DNA of 31,284 nucleotides, taken from positions 1-31,284 of the forward strand of contig DFVG01000044.1 of assembly GCA_002379985.1 (NCBI GenBank), read 5' to 3'. The notes under the pieces are model-generated. The model did not search any database and had not been told where the DNA came from. It saw nothing but the letters and a program-made list of their open reading frames with translations. Position 1 is the stretch's first letter. Each line of letters opens with the position of its first letter. Below are positions 24,244-31,284 of this stretch, in pieces. A program made the translations under genes and the position numbers. The stretch comes from Flavobacteriaceae bacterium UBA4166 (GTDB lineage Bacteria > Bacteroidota > Bacteroidia > Flavobacteriales > Flavobacteriaceae).

Positions 24244-24669
24244 CTACTTCTTGTTCAGCAAATAGCGGTAATCCTCAAGATCGAGTCCGCCTTGATAGAT
24301 CTCTATAGAGCGTTTGATTAATTTCTGAGCCATTTCCGTAGAATATCCTAGTCCGATGGCATACCGTTCGATCAAAAATCGTTCGTGATCGTCAATGGTA
24401 TGATCGGCAAAGATCATCTCAAACAGATCGTGCATGCGCTCCAAACGTTTTTCTGAAGAGTTTGGAGGATTGATCGGGTAATTCTCAGGGTTCTTAAGAA
24501 CTTCTTTGTATTCCGATTCATCGATATCTAATTTTCGAGCGAATCGCTTCAACATTTTTTCTTCTTCAGCATTCAACGCTCCGTCAACCGAAGCAATATT
24601 CGCGATGGAAGCAAAGTGGCCCAAGTTTCGGGAGTGTTCCCCGCTTTCAAAAAGATCTGTAAATGACAT
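24244..24669 (-). CDS. TerB-like protein
   Basis: A 141-residue, all-helical, acidic protein of the TerB/DjlA-N type. LGHFASIANIASVDGALNAEEEKMLKRFARKL (16-47) has the family pattern of an acidic loop (DGALNAEE) between helices, and ADHTIDDHERFLIERYAIGLG (88-108) repeats it. TerB domains bind metal ions or partner proteins; a role in tellurite resistance should not be assumed, since no other ter genes are present. It is cytoplasmic and single. It has its own -7 element and is convergent with fbp. Confidence 0.85.
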   Translation of the reverse strand: MSFTDLFESGEHSRNLGHFASIANIASVDGALNAEEEKMLKRFARKLDIDESEYKEVLKNPENYPINPPNSSEKRLERMHDLFEMIFADHTIDDHERFLIERYAIGLGYSTEMAQKLIKRSIEIYQGGLDLEDYRYLLNKK

Positions 24670-24686
24670 AGTCTGTAATTAAAGCA

Positions 24687-24694
24687 CAAATATA
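24687..24694 (-). promoter_or_regulatory. -7 element of the terB-like gene
   Basis: On the minus strand TATATTTG matches TAnnTTTG, 17 bases before the ATG at 24669. No TTG was found at the usual -33 distance. Confidence 0.45.
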
Positions 24695-24785
24695 GAACTT
24701 GTATCTTTTTTTTGCGTGCTTTCCTTCGGAAAAAACGGCATCGCTAAACTTTTCTTAATTCCGAAGAACTCTTCCCTCAAAATAG

Positions 24786-24793
24786 TACTTTTA
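24786..24793 (+). promoter_or_regulatory. -7-like element of the DNA-repair operon
   Basis: TACTTTTA (one off TAnnTTTG) ends five bases before the ATG at 24799. If used, the transcript would be almost leaderless. The 129-base gap shared with the divergent terB-like gene holds no other feature that I can see. Confidence 0.35.
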
Positions 24794-24798
24794 AAGTC

Positions 24799-25824
24799 AT
24801 GACCACACCGTTACTCATCTTTAATGACAAAGGGATTTATTGTGAAAAAGCCGATGTTTATATCGATGCGTGGCGCCCCGTAGAAAAATGTATCGTCACT
24901 CACGGCCATGCCGATCACAGCCGGTGGGGACATAAAAAATACATCACACACCACCACAATGTCCCTATCATTAAGCATCGTTTAGGTGATATTACGGTAA
25001 CCGGAAAAGCATGGGGGGAAACTTTTGTAATCAATGGAGTTACTTTTTCACTACATCCCGCGGGTCATATTGTAGCGTCTTCACAAGTTCGTGTGGAATA
25101 CCAAGGCGAGGTTTGGGTGTTTACAGGCGATTTTAAAACCGAAGATGACGGCTTGGCGACTCCCTACGAACCGGTACCCTGCAATACCTTTATCACGGAA
25201 TGCACTTTCGGACTTCCGGCTTTTACTTGGGAACCACAAGCCCGTGTTTTTGAAGATATCAACACTTGGTGGGCGCAGAATAAAGCCGAAAAGAAAACTT
25301 CCGTACTGTTTGGATATAGCCTCGGAAAAGCCCAACGATTACTGAAACATTTAGATACCTCTTTAGGCACCATCTACACACACGGAGCCGTGGAAAACAT
25401 GACCGAGGTGCTGCGAGAAAACTATGCACTTCCGGAAACACATCGCGTCACGCGAGAAACCAAAAAAGAAGACTTACTTGGTAATATTGTTGTCGCGCCG
25501 CCCAGCGCACACGGTGGTACGTGGATCCGAAAAATGGTGCCTTATGAAACTGCCTCTGCCAGTGGATGGATGACGTTTCGCGGGGCTCGAAGAAGACGTG
25601 CTATCGATCGAGGTTTTGTGTTAAGCGACCATGCCGATTGGGAAGGACTCATCGACTCAATTAAAGCGACCGGTTGCGAAAAAGTGATCGCCACCCACGG
25701 CTATACAGATATTTTCTCACGCTATCTTCGGGAAGAGTTAGGGTACGACGCCCGTACCGAAAAAACACAATACGAAGAGGAACAGTCGGAAAGCAGCAAA
25801 ACAACGGAAGGAGGCGACGCATGA
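24799..25824 (+). CDS. Ligase-associated DNA exonuclease, metallo-beta-lactamase fold
   Basis: A 341-residue nuclease of the metallo-beta-lactamase/beta-CASP group (SNM1/Pso2-like), the type always named after its linkage with a DNA ligase. Metal-binding motifs are THGHADH (34-40), HPAGH with His90, FTGDFK with Asp111 and, near the C terminus, LSDHADW. The last 25 residues are polar and rich in Glu and Ser. It should trim or process damaged DNA ends. The stop overlaps the ligase start (ATGA), and a purine-rich AAGGAGG in its last codons can act as the ligase ribosome-binding site. Confidence 0.92.
   Translation: MTTPLLIFNDKGIYCEKADVYIDAWRPVEKCIVTHGHADHSRWGHKKYITHHHNVPIIKHRLGDITVTGKAWGETFVINGVTFSLHPAGHIVASSQVRVEYQGEVWVFTGDFKTEDDGLATPYEPVPCNTFITECTFGLPAFTWEPQARVFEDINTWWAQNKAEKKTSVLFGYSLGKAQRLLKHLDTSLGTIYTHGAVENMTEVLRENYALPETHRVTRETKKEDLLGNIVVAPPSAHGGTWIRKMVPYETASASGWMTFRGARRRRAIDRGFVLSDHADWEGLIDSIKATGCEKVIATHGYTDIFSRYLREELGYDARTEKTQYEEEQSESSKTTEGGDA
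25808..25814 (+). promoter_or_regulatory. Strong Shine-Dalgarno before the ligase gene
   Basis: AAGGAGG lies six bases before the ATG at 25821, inside the last codons of the exonuclease gene. Most starts in this window have no such sequence, so this one stands out and helps decide the ligase start. Confidence 0.6.
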
Positions 25825-27413
25825 AACGATTTGCTCAACTCATCAGAACGATTGATAGCACCAATAAGACCAATCGAAAGGTAGCTGCCTTGGCAGAATA
25901 CTTTAAAGAAGCTCCCGATGACGACAAACTGTGGACCATCGCTATCTTATCGCACCGCCGACCCAAACGTCCCGTAAATACCACCCTGCTTCGGGAATGG
26001 GCAACGGAGATCAGCAATATCCCGTTGTGGCTATTTGAGGAAAGTTACCATATTGTGGGGGATCTGGCGGAAACCATTGCTTTGATCCTTCCTTCTGCAA
26101 AGAATGCAACAGAAAAGTCTTTATCAGAATACATCGAAGAGATTATCGCACTGAAAGAATTGCCGGACGCCGAAAAGAAAGCCTACCTCCATAGAAATTG
26201 GTTGGCGCTCGATTATTACGAACGTTTTGTGTTCAACAAGATCATCACGGGTAGTTTCCGAATTGGAGTAAGCCAAAAACTAATGACCCGAGCTTTATCG
26301 CAAGCCACGGAAATTGATGAAGACATTCTCGCCTACAAACTCATGGGAAATTGGACGCCGGCCTCCACGACCTACCAACAACTCATTTTGGAAGAAAACG
26401 AAGAAGACTACCTCAGCAAGCCGTATCCTTTTTATTTGGCATATGCCGTGGAGGATGATTTTCAAGAAGACTTAGGGGCGGCTTCAGATTGGAGTTTTGA
26501 GCACAAATGGGACGGGATTCGCGCTCAAGTGATTATTCGAAATAACGAGGTATTTGTGTGGTCACGCGGAGAAGAATTGGTTACCGATAAATATCCTGAA
26601 TTTCAACGTTTCCTTTCAGAAATTCCAAATGGCACGGTGCTCGATGGCGAGATCTTACCTTTTATTGATGGCAACATTGCCAACTTCGCTGATCTACAAA
26701 CGCGTATTGGCAGAAAAAATATCACCAAAGCCTTGTTGAAAAAAACACCCGTCATTCTTACCGCTTACGATTTATTGGAATGGGAAGGAAAAGACATTCG
26801 ACAACGACCTTTTGCCGAAAGGAGAAAATTGCTGGATACGCTCATAAAGAACTGTCCTTGTGAGGATATCGGACTCTACCTGAGCGAAACGATGCGTTTC
26901 AACACATGGGAGGAAGCCGCCAAAGAGCGTGATAAATCACGAGAAAAACGAAGTGAGGGACTGATGATTAAACGGTTAGATTCGCCCTACCTCGTGGGAA
27001 GAAAAAAAGGGGATTGGTGGAAGTGGAAAGTAGATCCGTTTACCATAGACGGCGTGCTTACGTACGCCATGCGTGGTCATGGAAGACGCGCCAATTTATA
27101 TACCGATTACACCTTTGCCCTCTGGGATGGAGATGAATTGGTGACCTTCGCCAAAGCCTATTCGGGATTGACCGATAAAGAATTTCGACAGGTAGATGCG
27201 TGGATCAAAAAGAATACGCTCGAGCGCTTCGGACCAGTACGTAGCGTCACACCACACCACGTTTTTGAAATTGCTTTTGAAGGCATTGCTGAAAGTAGTC
27301 GGCATAAAAGTGGCGTCGCCACCCGATTTCCCCGTATCTTACGATGGCGAAAAGACAAGCCCATTGAAGAGGCCAATACTATTGCTGATTTGAAAGCCTT
27401 AATTCCAAAATAA
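25821..27413 (+). CDS. ATP-dependent DNA ligase
   Basis: A 530-residue ligase of the archaeal/eukaryotic LigB-like type. Domains in order: helical N-terminal DNA-binding domain (about 1-200), adenylation domain with the nucleotide-attaching Lys229 in EHKWDGIR, then DGEILPF and the KRLDSPYLVGRKKGDWWKWK segment containing motif V, and an OB-fold C-terminal domain. It would seal nicks in a repair pathway; the essential NAD-dependent LigA is expected elsewhere. The frame is open upstream to 25674, but the start at 25821 has a strong ribosome-binding site and overlaps the exonuclease stop. A CBM9-like gene follows after five bases. Confidence 0.94.
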   Translation: MKRFAQLIRTIDSTNKTNRKVAALAEYFKEAPDDDKLWTIAILSHRRPKRPVNTTLLREWATEISNIPLWLFEESYHIVGDLAETIALILPSAKNATEKSLSEYIEEIIALKELPDAEKKAYLHRNWLALDYYERFVFNKIITGSFRIGVSQKLMTRALSQATEIDEDILAYKLMGNWTPASTTYQQLILEENEEDYLSKPYPFYLAYAVEDDFQEDLGAASDWSFEHKWDGIRAQVIIRNNEVFVWSRGEELVTDKYPEFQRFLSEIPNGTVLDGEILPFIDGNIANFADLQTRIGRKNITKALLKKTPVILTAYDLLEWEGKDIRQRPFAERRKLLDTLIKNCPCEDIGLYLSETMRFNTWEEAAKERDKSREKRSEGLMIKRLDSPYLVGRKKGDWWKWKVDPFTIDGVLTYAMRGHGRRANLYTDYTFALWDGDELVTFAKAYSGLTDKEFRQVDAWIKKNTLERFGPVRSVTPHHVFEIAFEGIAESSRHKSGVATRFPRILRWRKDKPIEEANTIADLKALIPK

Positions 27414-27418
27414 CCACC

Positions 27419-28204
27419 ATGAAAAGCTTCATTATTTTCTCCACATTTTTAATGCTAATTGGTTGTAAACAAACTTCTTCCGAAAAAAAAACAACCGCCG
27501 ACACCACTAATGTGCAGCAAACCGAAACTAAAAAGGAGCATCAACTTCGAGAAGTACGCAAAGCAAACAATCCTCCTATCATCAATGGCGATAGTACAGA
27601 TTCCATTTGGAAAAACAGCCCTTGGCATCCTTTGGACCAACGCTGGGTAGGAGAACCCTATACCGAAGATGATTTTTCGGGACGCTATAAAATGGCATGG
27701 GACCAGGAAGCGCTCTACCTGTTGGTCATGATCGAAGATGATACGCTTATCGACATCTACAAAGACCCCTTGGTACAATGGTGGGATGACGATTGTGTCG
27801 AAGTGTTTATAGATGAAGATAATTCCGGAGGCCCGCATCAATTCACCCACAACGCATTTGCCTACCACGTCGCTTTGGACGGAAATGTTGTCGATCTCGG
27901 TCCTGACGAAGCACCGCATCTCTACAATGATCATGTGACGAGCAAACATACCACCGAAGGAACCACCAGTACTTGGGAATTGAAGATCAAAGTATTTGAC
28001 GATTCGTTCGTGGATGGTAAAAAAGAGAACACTCCGGTGACGCTTTCCGCAGGAAAAAAAATAGGCTTTGCCCTCGCCTATTGTGATAATGACCATTCCG
28101 AAACACGTGAAAATTTTATCGGATCGGTGTATGTACCCGGAGAGGATAAAAATCTGGGGTGGATCAATGCGGATATCTTCGGAACGATTCTATTAACAGA
28201 GTAA
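27419..28204 (+). CDS. CBM9-like domain lipoprotein
   Basis: A 261-residue predicted lipoprotein: signal MKSFIIFSTFLMLIGC with lipid cysteine at 16, a Thr/Lys/Glu-rich linker (about 17-45), then a domain resembling carbohydrate-binding family 9-like (DOMON-related) proteins. NPPIINGDSTDSIWKNSPWH (51-70), YKMAWDQEALYLLVMIEDD and WWDDDCVEVFIDEDNSGG are the typical segments. It should sit in the outer membrane or periplasm and bind a sugar or similar ligand. It is oddly placed: five bases after the ligase gene and three before the helicase gene, in a DNA-repair operon. No link between its role and repair is evident. Confidence 0.83.
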   Translation: MKSFIIFSTFLMLIGCKQTSSEKKTTADTTNVQQTETKKEHQLREVRKANNPPIINGDSTDSIWKNSPWHPLDQRWVGEPYTEDDFSGRYKMAWDQEALYLLVMIEDDTLIDIYKDPLVQWWDDDCVEVFIDEDNSGGPHQFTHNAFAYHVALDGNVVDLGPDEAPHLYNDHVTSKHTTEGTTSTWELKIKVFDDSFVDGKKENTPVTLSAGKKIGFALAYCDNDHSETRENFIGSVYVPGEDKNLGWINADIFGTILLTE

Positions 28205-28207
28205 TCT

Positions 28208-30667
28208 ATGAATCGAAAAGAAGCCCTTTCTCTTGCCGAAACTTGGTTTGAAGCACAAGATTGGAAGGTCTTTCCGTTTCAGAAAAAAACATGGACCGCA
28301 TTTTTACAAGGCAAACACGGACTCCTAAATGCGCCTACCGGAAGCGGTAAAACCTATGCGCTTTGGGTGCCTATTGTATTACAATATCTTCAAGACCATC
28401 CTGATTATAAAAATTCTCGTAAAAAAGGACTTAAAGCCATCTGGATCACGCCACTGCGCGCGCTTTCCGTAGAAATTCAACAAGCTACGCAACGCTTTGC
28501 CGATGCGCTGGAAACGGGACTTACCGTAGGCATTCGTACCGGCGACACCCCGCAAAGTGAACGCGCCAAGCAAAAACGCAACATGCCTGATCTGCTGATC
28601 ACCACACCCGAAAGCTTGATGCTGTTGTTGGCCTCAAAAGGGTACGATAAAATGTTTAAATCGCTCACAGCAGTGGTGGTGGACGAATGGCATGAACTAC
28701 TGGGAAGCAAGCGAGGCGTACAAATGGAACTCGGATTGTCGCGCCTAAAAAGTATTTCACCGCAACTACGCATCTGGGGAATTTCCGCCACCATCGGGAA
28801 TCTCGAACAAGCCCAAGATGTGCTCTTAGGGATGGATGCGGAATTTCGAAAAAAATCAGTCTTGATTCGCGCGAAACGGAAAACGAATGTCAAAGTACAA
28901 TCCATCATCCCAAAAACCATGGAAACCTTCCCTTGGCGTGGCCATCTTGGGCTGCATTTGTTGGAAGAGATCGTTCCTATTATCAAGGAAAGTAAGACCA
29001 CGCTGATCTTTACCAATACCCGCGGACAGAGCGAAATTTGGTTTCAGAAGCTCTTAGAGAAACATCCGGAATTTGCAGGAGAGATCGCCATGCACCATGG
29101 CAGTATCGCCAAAGAAACACGCTTATGGGTAGAACAGGCCATTCGAAATGAATCACTGAAAGCGGTCGTAGCCACCTCCAGTTTAGACCTTGGTGTCGAT
29201 TTCACTCCCGTGGAAACTATTATCCAAATTGGTGGGCCAAAGGGAGTTGCTAAGTTCTTACAGCGTGCCGGACGTAGCAATCACCGACCCGGAGAAGCTT
29301 CGGTCATCTATTTTTTGCCTACTCATGCGCTTGAACTCGTGGAAGCGTCTGCCTTAAAACGTGCTGTCACAGAACACGTGATGGAAGATCGTATTCCCTA
29401 TTTACTCAGTTTCGATGTGCTTATTCAGTATCTGGTCACTCTCGCAGTAAGCGATGGATTTCTTCCTTCGGAAATTTTCCCGGAAATTCAAAATACGTTC
29501 TGTTTTCAAGGCATTACAGAAGAAGAATGGCATTGGTGCCTTAATTTTATCACCTTGGGAAGTCAGAGTCTCCAAGCCTATGATGAATATCGCAGGGTAG
29601 TCGTACAGGAAGATGGATTGTTTAAAGTGGAAAGCAGGCGCATTGCCACCATGCACCGATTGTCTATTGGCACCATTGTTTCAGACAGCATGTTGATGGT
29701 AAAATATGTTTCGGGTGGATTTATAGGAACTATTGAAGAATGGTTTATCGGAAAAATGAAACCCGGCGATGTCTTTGTATTTGCCGGAAGAACGTTGGAG
29801 TTAGTTCGATTAAGAAACATGGTCGCACAAGTCCGAAGGTCGAAGAAGAAGTCGGCGCACGTCGTCAGCTTTATGGGAGGAAGACTTCCGTTATCATCAC
29901 AAATGAGTCAGTTGCTCCGTGAAGAACTACAAAGCGAAGCCGATCATAAACGGCGTACGCCCGAACTACGAGCATTAAAAGATTTATTTAAAAGACAAGA
30001 ACGCGAAAGTATTGTCCCGAGGGAAACTGAATTTTTGATTGAAACCTTCAAGACCCGCGAAGGGCATCATGCGCTATTCTATCCCTTCGAAGGACGCTTT
30101 GTCCATGAAGCTATGGCCAGTTTGATGGCATATCGTATCAGTTTGCTGCAGCCCATTACGTTTTCGTTGGCATATAACGATTACGGTTTTGAACTGTTAA
30201 GTGAAAAGCCCTTTGACATGCAACAGGTGATCGATAATGAGTTGTTTTCGGCCACCTATTTATTTGATGATCTTCAGAAGAGTTTGAATAGCACCGAGTT
30301 GGCACGTCGAAAATTCAGAGACATAGCCGTTATCAGCGGAATGATATTTCAAGGTTACCCCAATAAAACCATCAAGACAAAACACCTGCAAAGTAACAGT
30401 CAGTTGTTATTTGATGTCTTCCGTGATTACGAACCCGAAAATTTGCTCTACCAGCAATCTTTTCGGGAAACGTTTGAGCATCAATTAGAGGAAGGCCGAC
30501 TGAGGCTAGCGTTAGAGCGCATACAACAACAAACCATCGTTTGGAAAGATTGTACCAAACCTACTCCCTTTAGTTTCCCGATCATTACTGATCGCTTGCG
30601 AGAAAAGCTCTCTTCGGAAAAGTTAAAAGATCGCATCAAGCGAATGAAACTTCAGTTAGAAAAGTAG
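28208..30667 (+). CDS. Ligase-associated DEXH-box helicase, Lhr family
   Basis: An 819-residue superfamily 2 helicase of the ligase-associated Lhr-core type. Walker A is APTGSGKT (42-49), motif Ia TPLRALSVEIQ (81-91), motif II DEWH (159-162), motif III SAT (193-195), and the C-terminal RecA domain shows TLIFTNTRGQSE, SSLDLGVDF and QRAGRSNH. The winged-helix and Lhr-core domains follow. Lhr proteins are DNA-damage-induced 3'-5' helicases in studied bacteria. With the exonuclease and ligase it forms the known repair set; the usual phosphoesterase partner (PdeM) is not next to it. The gene ends two bases from the convergent acetyl-CoA synthetase gene. Confidence 0.94.
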   Translation: MNRKEALSLAETWFEAQDWKVFPFQKKTWTAFLQGKHGLLNAPTGSGKTYALWVPIVLQYLQDHPDYKNSRKKGLKAIWITPLRALSVEIQQATQRFADALETGLTVGIRTGDTPQSERAKQKRNMPDLLITTPESLMLLLASKGYDKMFKSLTAVVVDEWHELLGSKRGVQMELGLSRLKSISPQLRIWGISATIGNLEQAQDVLLGMDAEFRKKSVLIRAKRKTNVKVQSIIPKTMETFPWRGHLGLHLLEEIVPIIKESKTTLIFTNTRGQSEIWFQKLLEKHPEFAGEIAMHHGSIAKETRLWVEQAIRNESLKAVVATSSLDLGVDFTPVETIIQIGGPKGVAKFLQRAGRSNHRPGEASVIYFLPTHALELVEASALKRAVTEHVMEDRIPYLLSFDVLIQYLVTLAVSDGFLPSEIFPEIQNTFCFQGITEEEWHWCLNFITLGSQSLQAYDEYRRVVVQEDGLFKVESRRIATMHRLSIGTIVSDSMLMVKYVSGGFIGTIEEWFIGKMKPGDVFVFAGRTLELVRLRNMVAQVRRSKKKSAHVVSFMGGRLPLSSQMSQLLREELQSEADHKRRTPELRALKDLFKRQERESIVPRETEFLIETFKTREGHHALFYPFEGRFVHEAMASLMAYRISLLQPITFSLAYNDYGFELLSEKPFDMQQVIDNELFSATYLFDDLQKSLNSTELARRKFRDIAVISGMIFQGYPNKTIKTKHLQSNSQLLFDVFRDYEPENLLYQQSFRETFEHQLEEGRLRLALERIQQQTIVWKDCTKPTPFSFPIITDRLREKLSSEKLKDRIKRMKLQLEK

Positions 30668-30669
30668 TC

Positions 30670-31284
30670 TCACACCAAGGCATTATCCATCACTTCCTGC
30701 ACTACTTCCGGGTTCAACAGGGTGCTGGTGTCGCCCAGATTATCGGTGTCTTTGGAAGCGATCTTCCGAAGAATACGTCGCATGATTTTTCCGCTTCGCG
30801 TTTTCGGTAAGCCGGACGTAAACTGAATTTTATCCAACTTTGCGATAGGCCCTATGCGCTCGCTGATGAGTTGATTGATCTCTTTCCGAAGATTGTCATG
30901 ATCGCGAGATTCCCCCACTTCTTTCAGAATGACATACCCGTACAAGGCATTCCCTTTTACTTCATGAGGATAGCCTACGATAGCGCTTTCTGCCACCGCC
31001 GGATGCTCGTTGATGGCATCTTCGATGGGAGCCGTTCCTAAATTGTGACCAGAAACGATGATTACATCATCTACACGACCCGTAATCCAATAGTAGCCAT
31101 CTTCATCTCTACGTGCACCATCCCCAGTAAAATAGTATCCATTGAACATAGAAAAGTATGTATCAATAAAACGTTGATGATCACCGTATACAGTACGCAT
31201 TTGACCGGGCCAAGATTGTGTCATTACTAAAAATCCAGTGACATTGGGTTCGGTAATTTTATTCCCATTCTCATCTAGGATCGC
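30670..31284 (-). CDS. acsA: Acetyl-CoA synthetase, C-terminal part (cut by window edge)
   Basis: The last 204 codons of an AMP-forming acetyl-CoA synthetase; the reading frame continues beyond position 31284, so the methionine at 31224 is internal. Seen here are GYYWITGRVDDVIIVSGHNLG, with the hinge-region Arg and the family A8 motif, EHPAVAESAIVGYPHEVKG, and near the end TRSGKIMRRILRKIA with the catalytic Lys in SGK that is acetylated to switch the enzyme off in studied bacteria. It activates acetate to acetyl-CoA. The stop codon is two bases from the end of the convergent helicase gene, without room for a terminator. Confidence 0.94.
   Translation of the reverse strand, partial: AILDENGNKITEPNVTGFLVMTQSWPGQMRTVYGDHQRFIDTYFSMFNGYYFTGDGARRDEDGYYWITGRVDDVIIVSGHNLGTAPIEDAINEHPAVAESAIVGYPHEVKGNALYGYVILKEVGESRDHDNLRKEINQLISERIGPIAKLDKIQFTSGLPKTRSGKIMRRILRKIASKDTDNLGDTSTLLNPEVVQEVMDNALV

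Noticed and set aside
24244..24669. Tellurite-resistance locus
   Set aside because: Only a lone TerB-like domain is present; no terC, terD or other ter genes lie nearby.
27455..28096. 213-codon open frame on the minus strand opposite the CBM9-like gene
   Set aside because: It is a shadow of the lipoprotein gene; its composition is unlike real proteins here and it has no homologue that I recognise.
28477..29016. 179-codon open frame opposite the helicase gene
   Set aside because: It lies wholly antisense to conserved helicase motifs and shows no domain.

Overview
The window reads as ordinary chromosome from a marine-type member of the Flavobacteriaceae (Bacteroidetes). The signs are: promoter elements of the Bacteroidetes form TAnnTTTG, start codons mostly without Shine-Dalgarno sequences, and family markers such as DUF4286, DUF6090-like, DUF6428, a one-piece OlsF-type acyltransferase, a 'ligase-associated' DNA-repair cluster and lipoproteins with a GCK lipobox. 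No transposase, integrase, phage gene or CRISPR array was seen. The genus cannot be told from the sequence by eye.

Layout. 1-81: the 5' part of a tRNA-Leu(CAA) running left, with its promoter. 163-6526: housekeeping block prs, rplY, pth, ribF, a vitamin K-dependent gamma-carboxylase-like (HTTM) membrane protein, and serS. Between prs and rplY lies a 425-bp gap filled by three copies of a 115-bp tandem repeat. 6594-14092: a long rightward run with a secreted TPR protein, a DUF6090-like protein, DUF4286, rsmA, mgtE, a thioesterase, a cupin, a phosphoglycerate-dehydrogenase-like enzyme, a VOC protein and a TM2 protein. Several of these overlap or nearly touch, and a terminator closes the run. 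14183-15907: an arsenic operon, arsR - DUF6428 with a cysteine-rich tail - arsN-like acetyltransferase - arsC, with a paired operator but no efflux permease in the window. 15947-19437: a conserved unknown protein, a flavodoxin-fold oxidoreductase, a vanadium-dependent haloperoxidase lipoprotein and two small proteins.

19438-23045 runs left: GNAT acetyltransferase, aspartokinase (overlapping ATGA) and a two-domain ornithine-lipid synthase. 23129-24145 is class I fructose-1,6-bisphosphatase, facing a TerB-like protein on the other strand across a repeat-filled gap. 24799-30667 is a DNA-repair operon: metallo-beta-lactamase exonuclease, ATP-dependent DNA ligase, an unexpected CBM9-like lipoprotein, and an Lhr-type DEXH helicase. 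The window ends inside an acetyl-CoA synthetase gene on the minus strand.

The points most worth a second look are the 115-bp repeat array, the arsenic operon lacking a pump but carrying a Cys-tailed DUF6428 protein, the lipoprotein gene inside the ligase/helicase repair operon together with the missing phosphoesterase partner, and the bacterial gamma-carboxylase homologue with its catalytic-lysine region apparently conserved. None can be called a new system from sequence alone.
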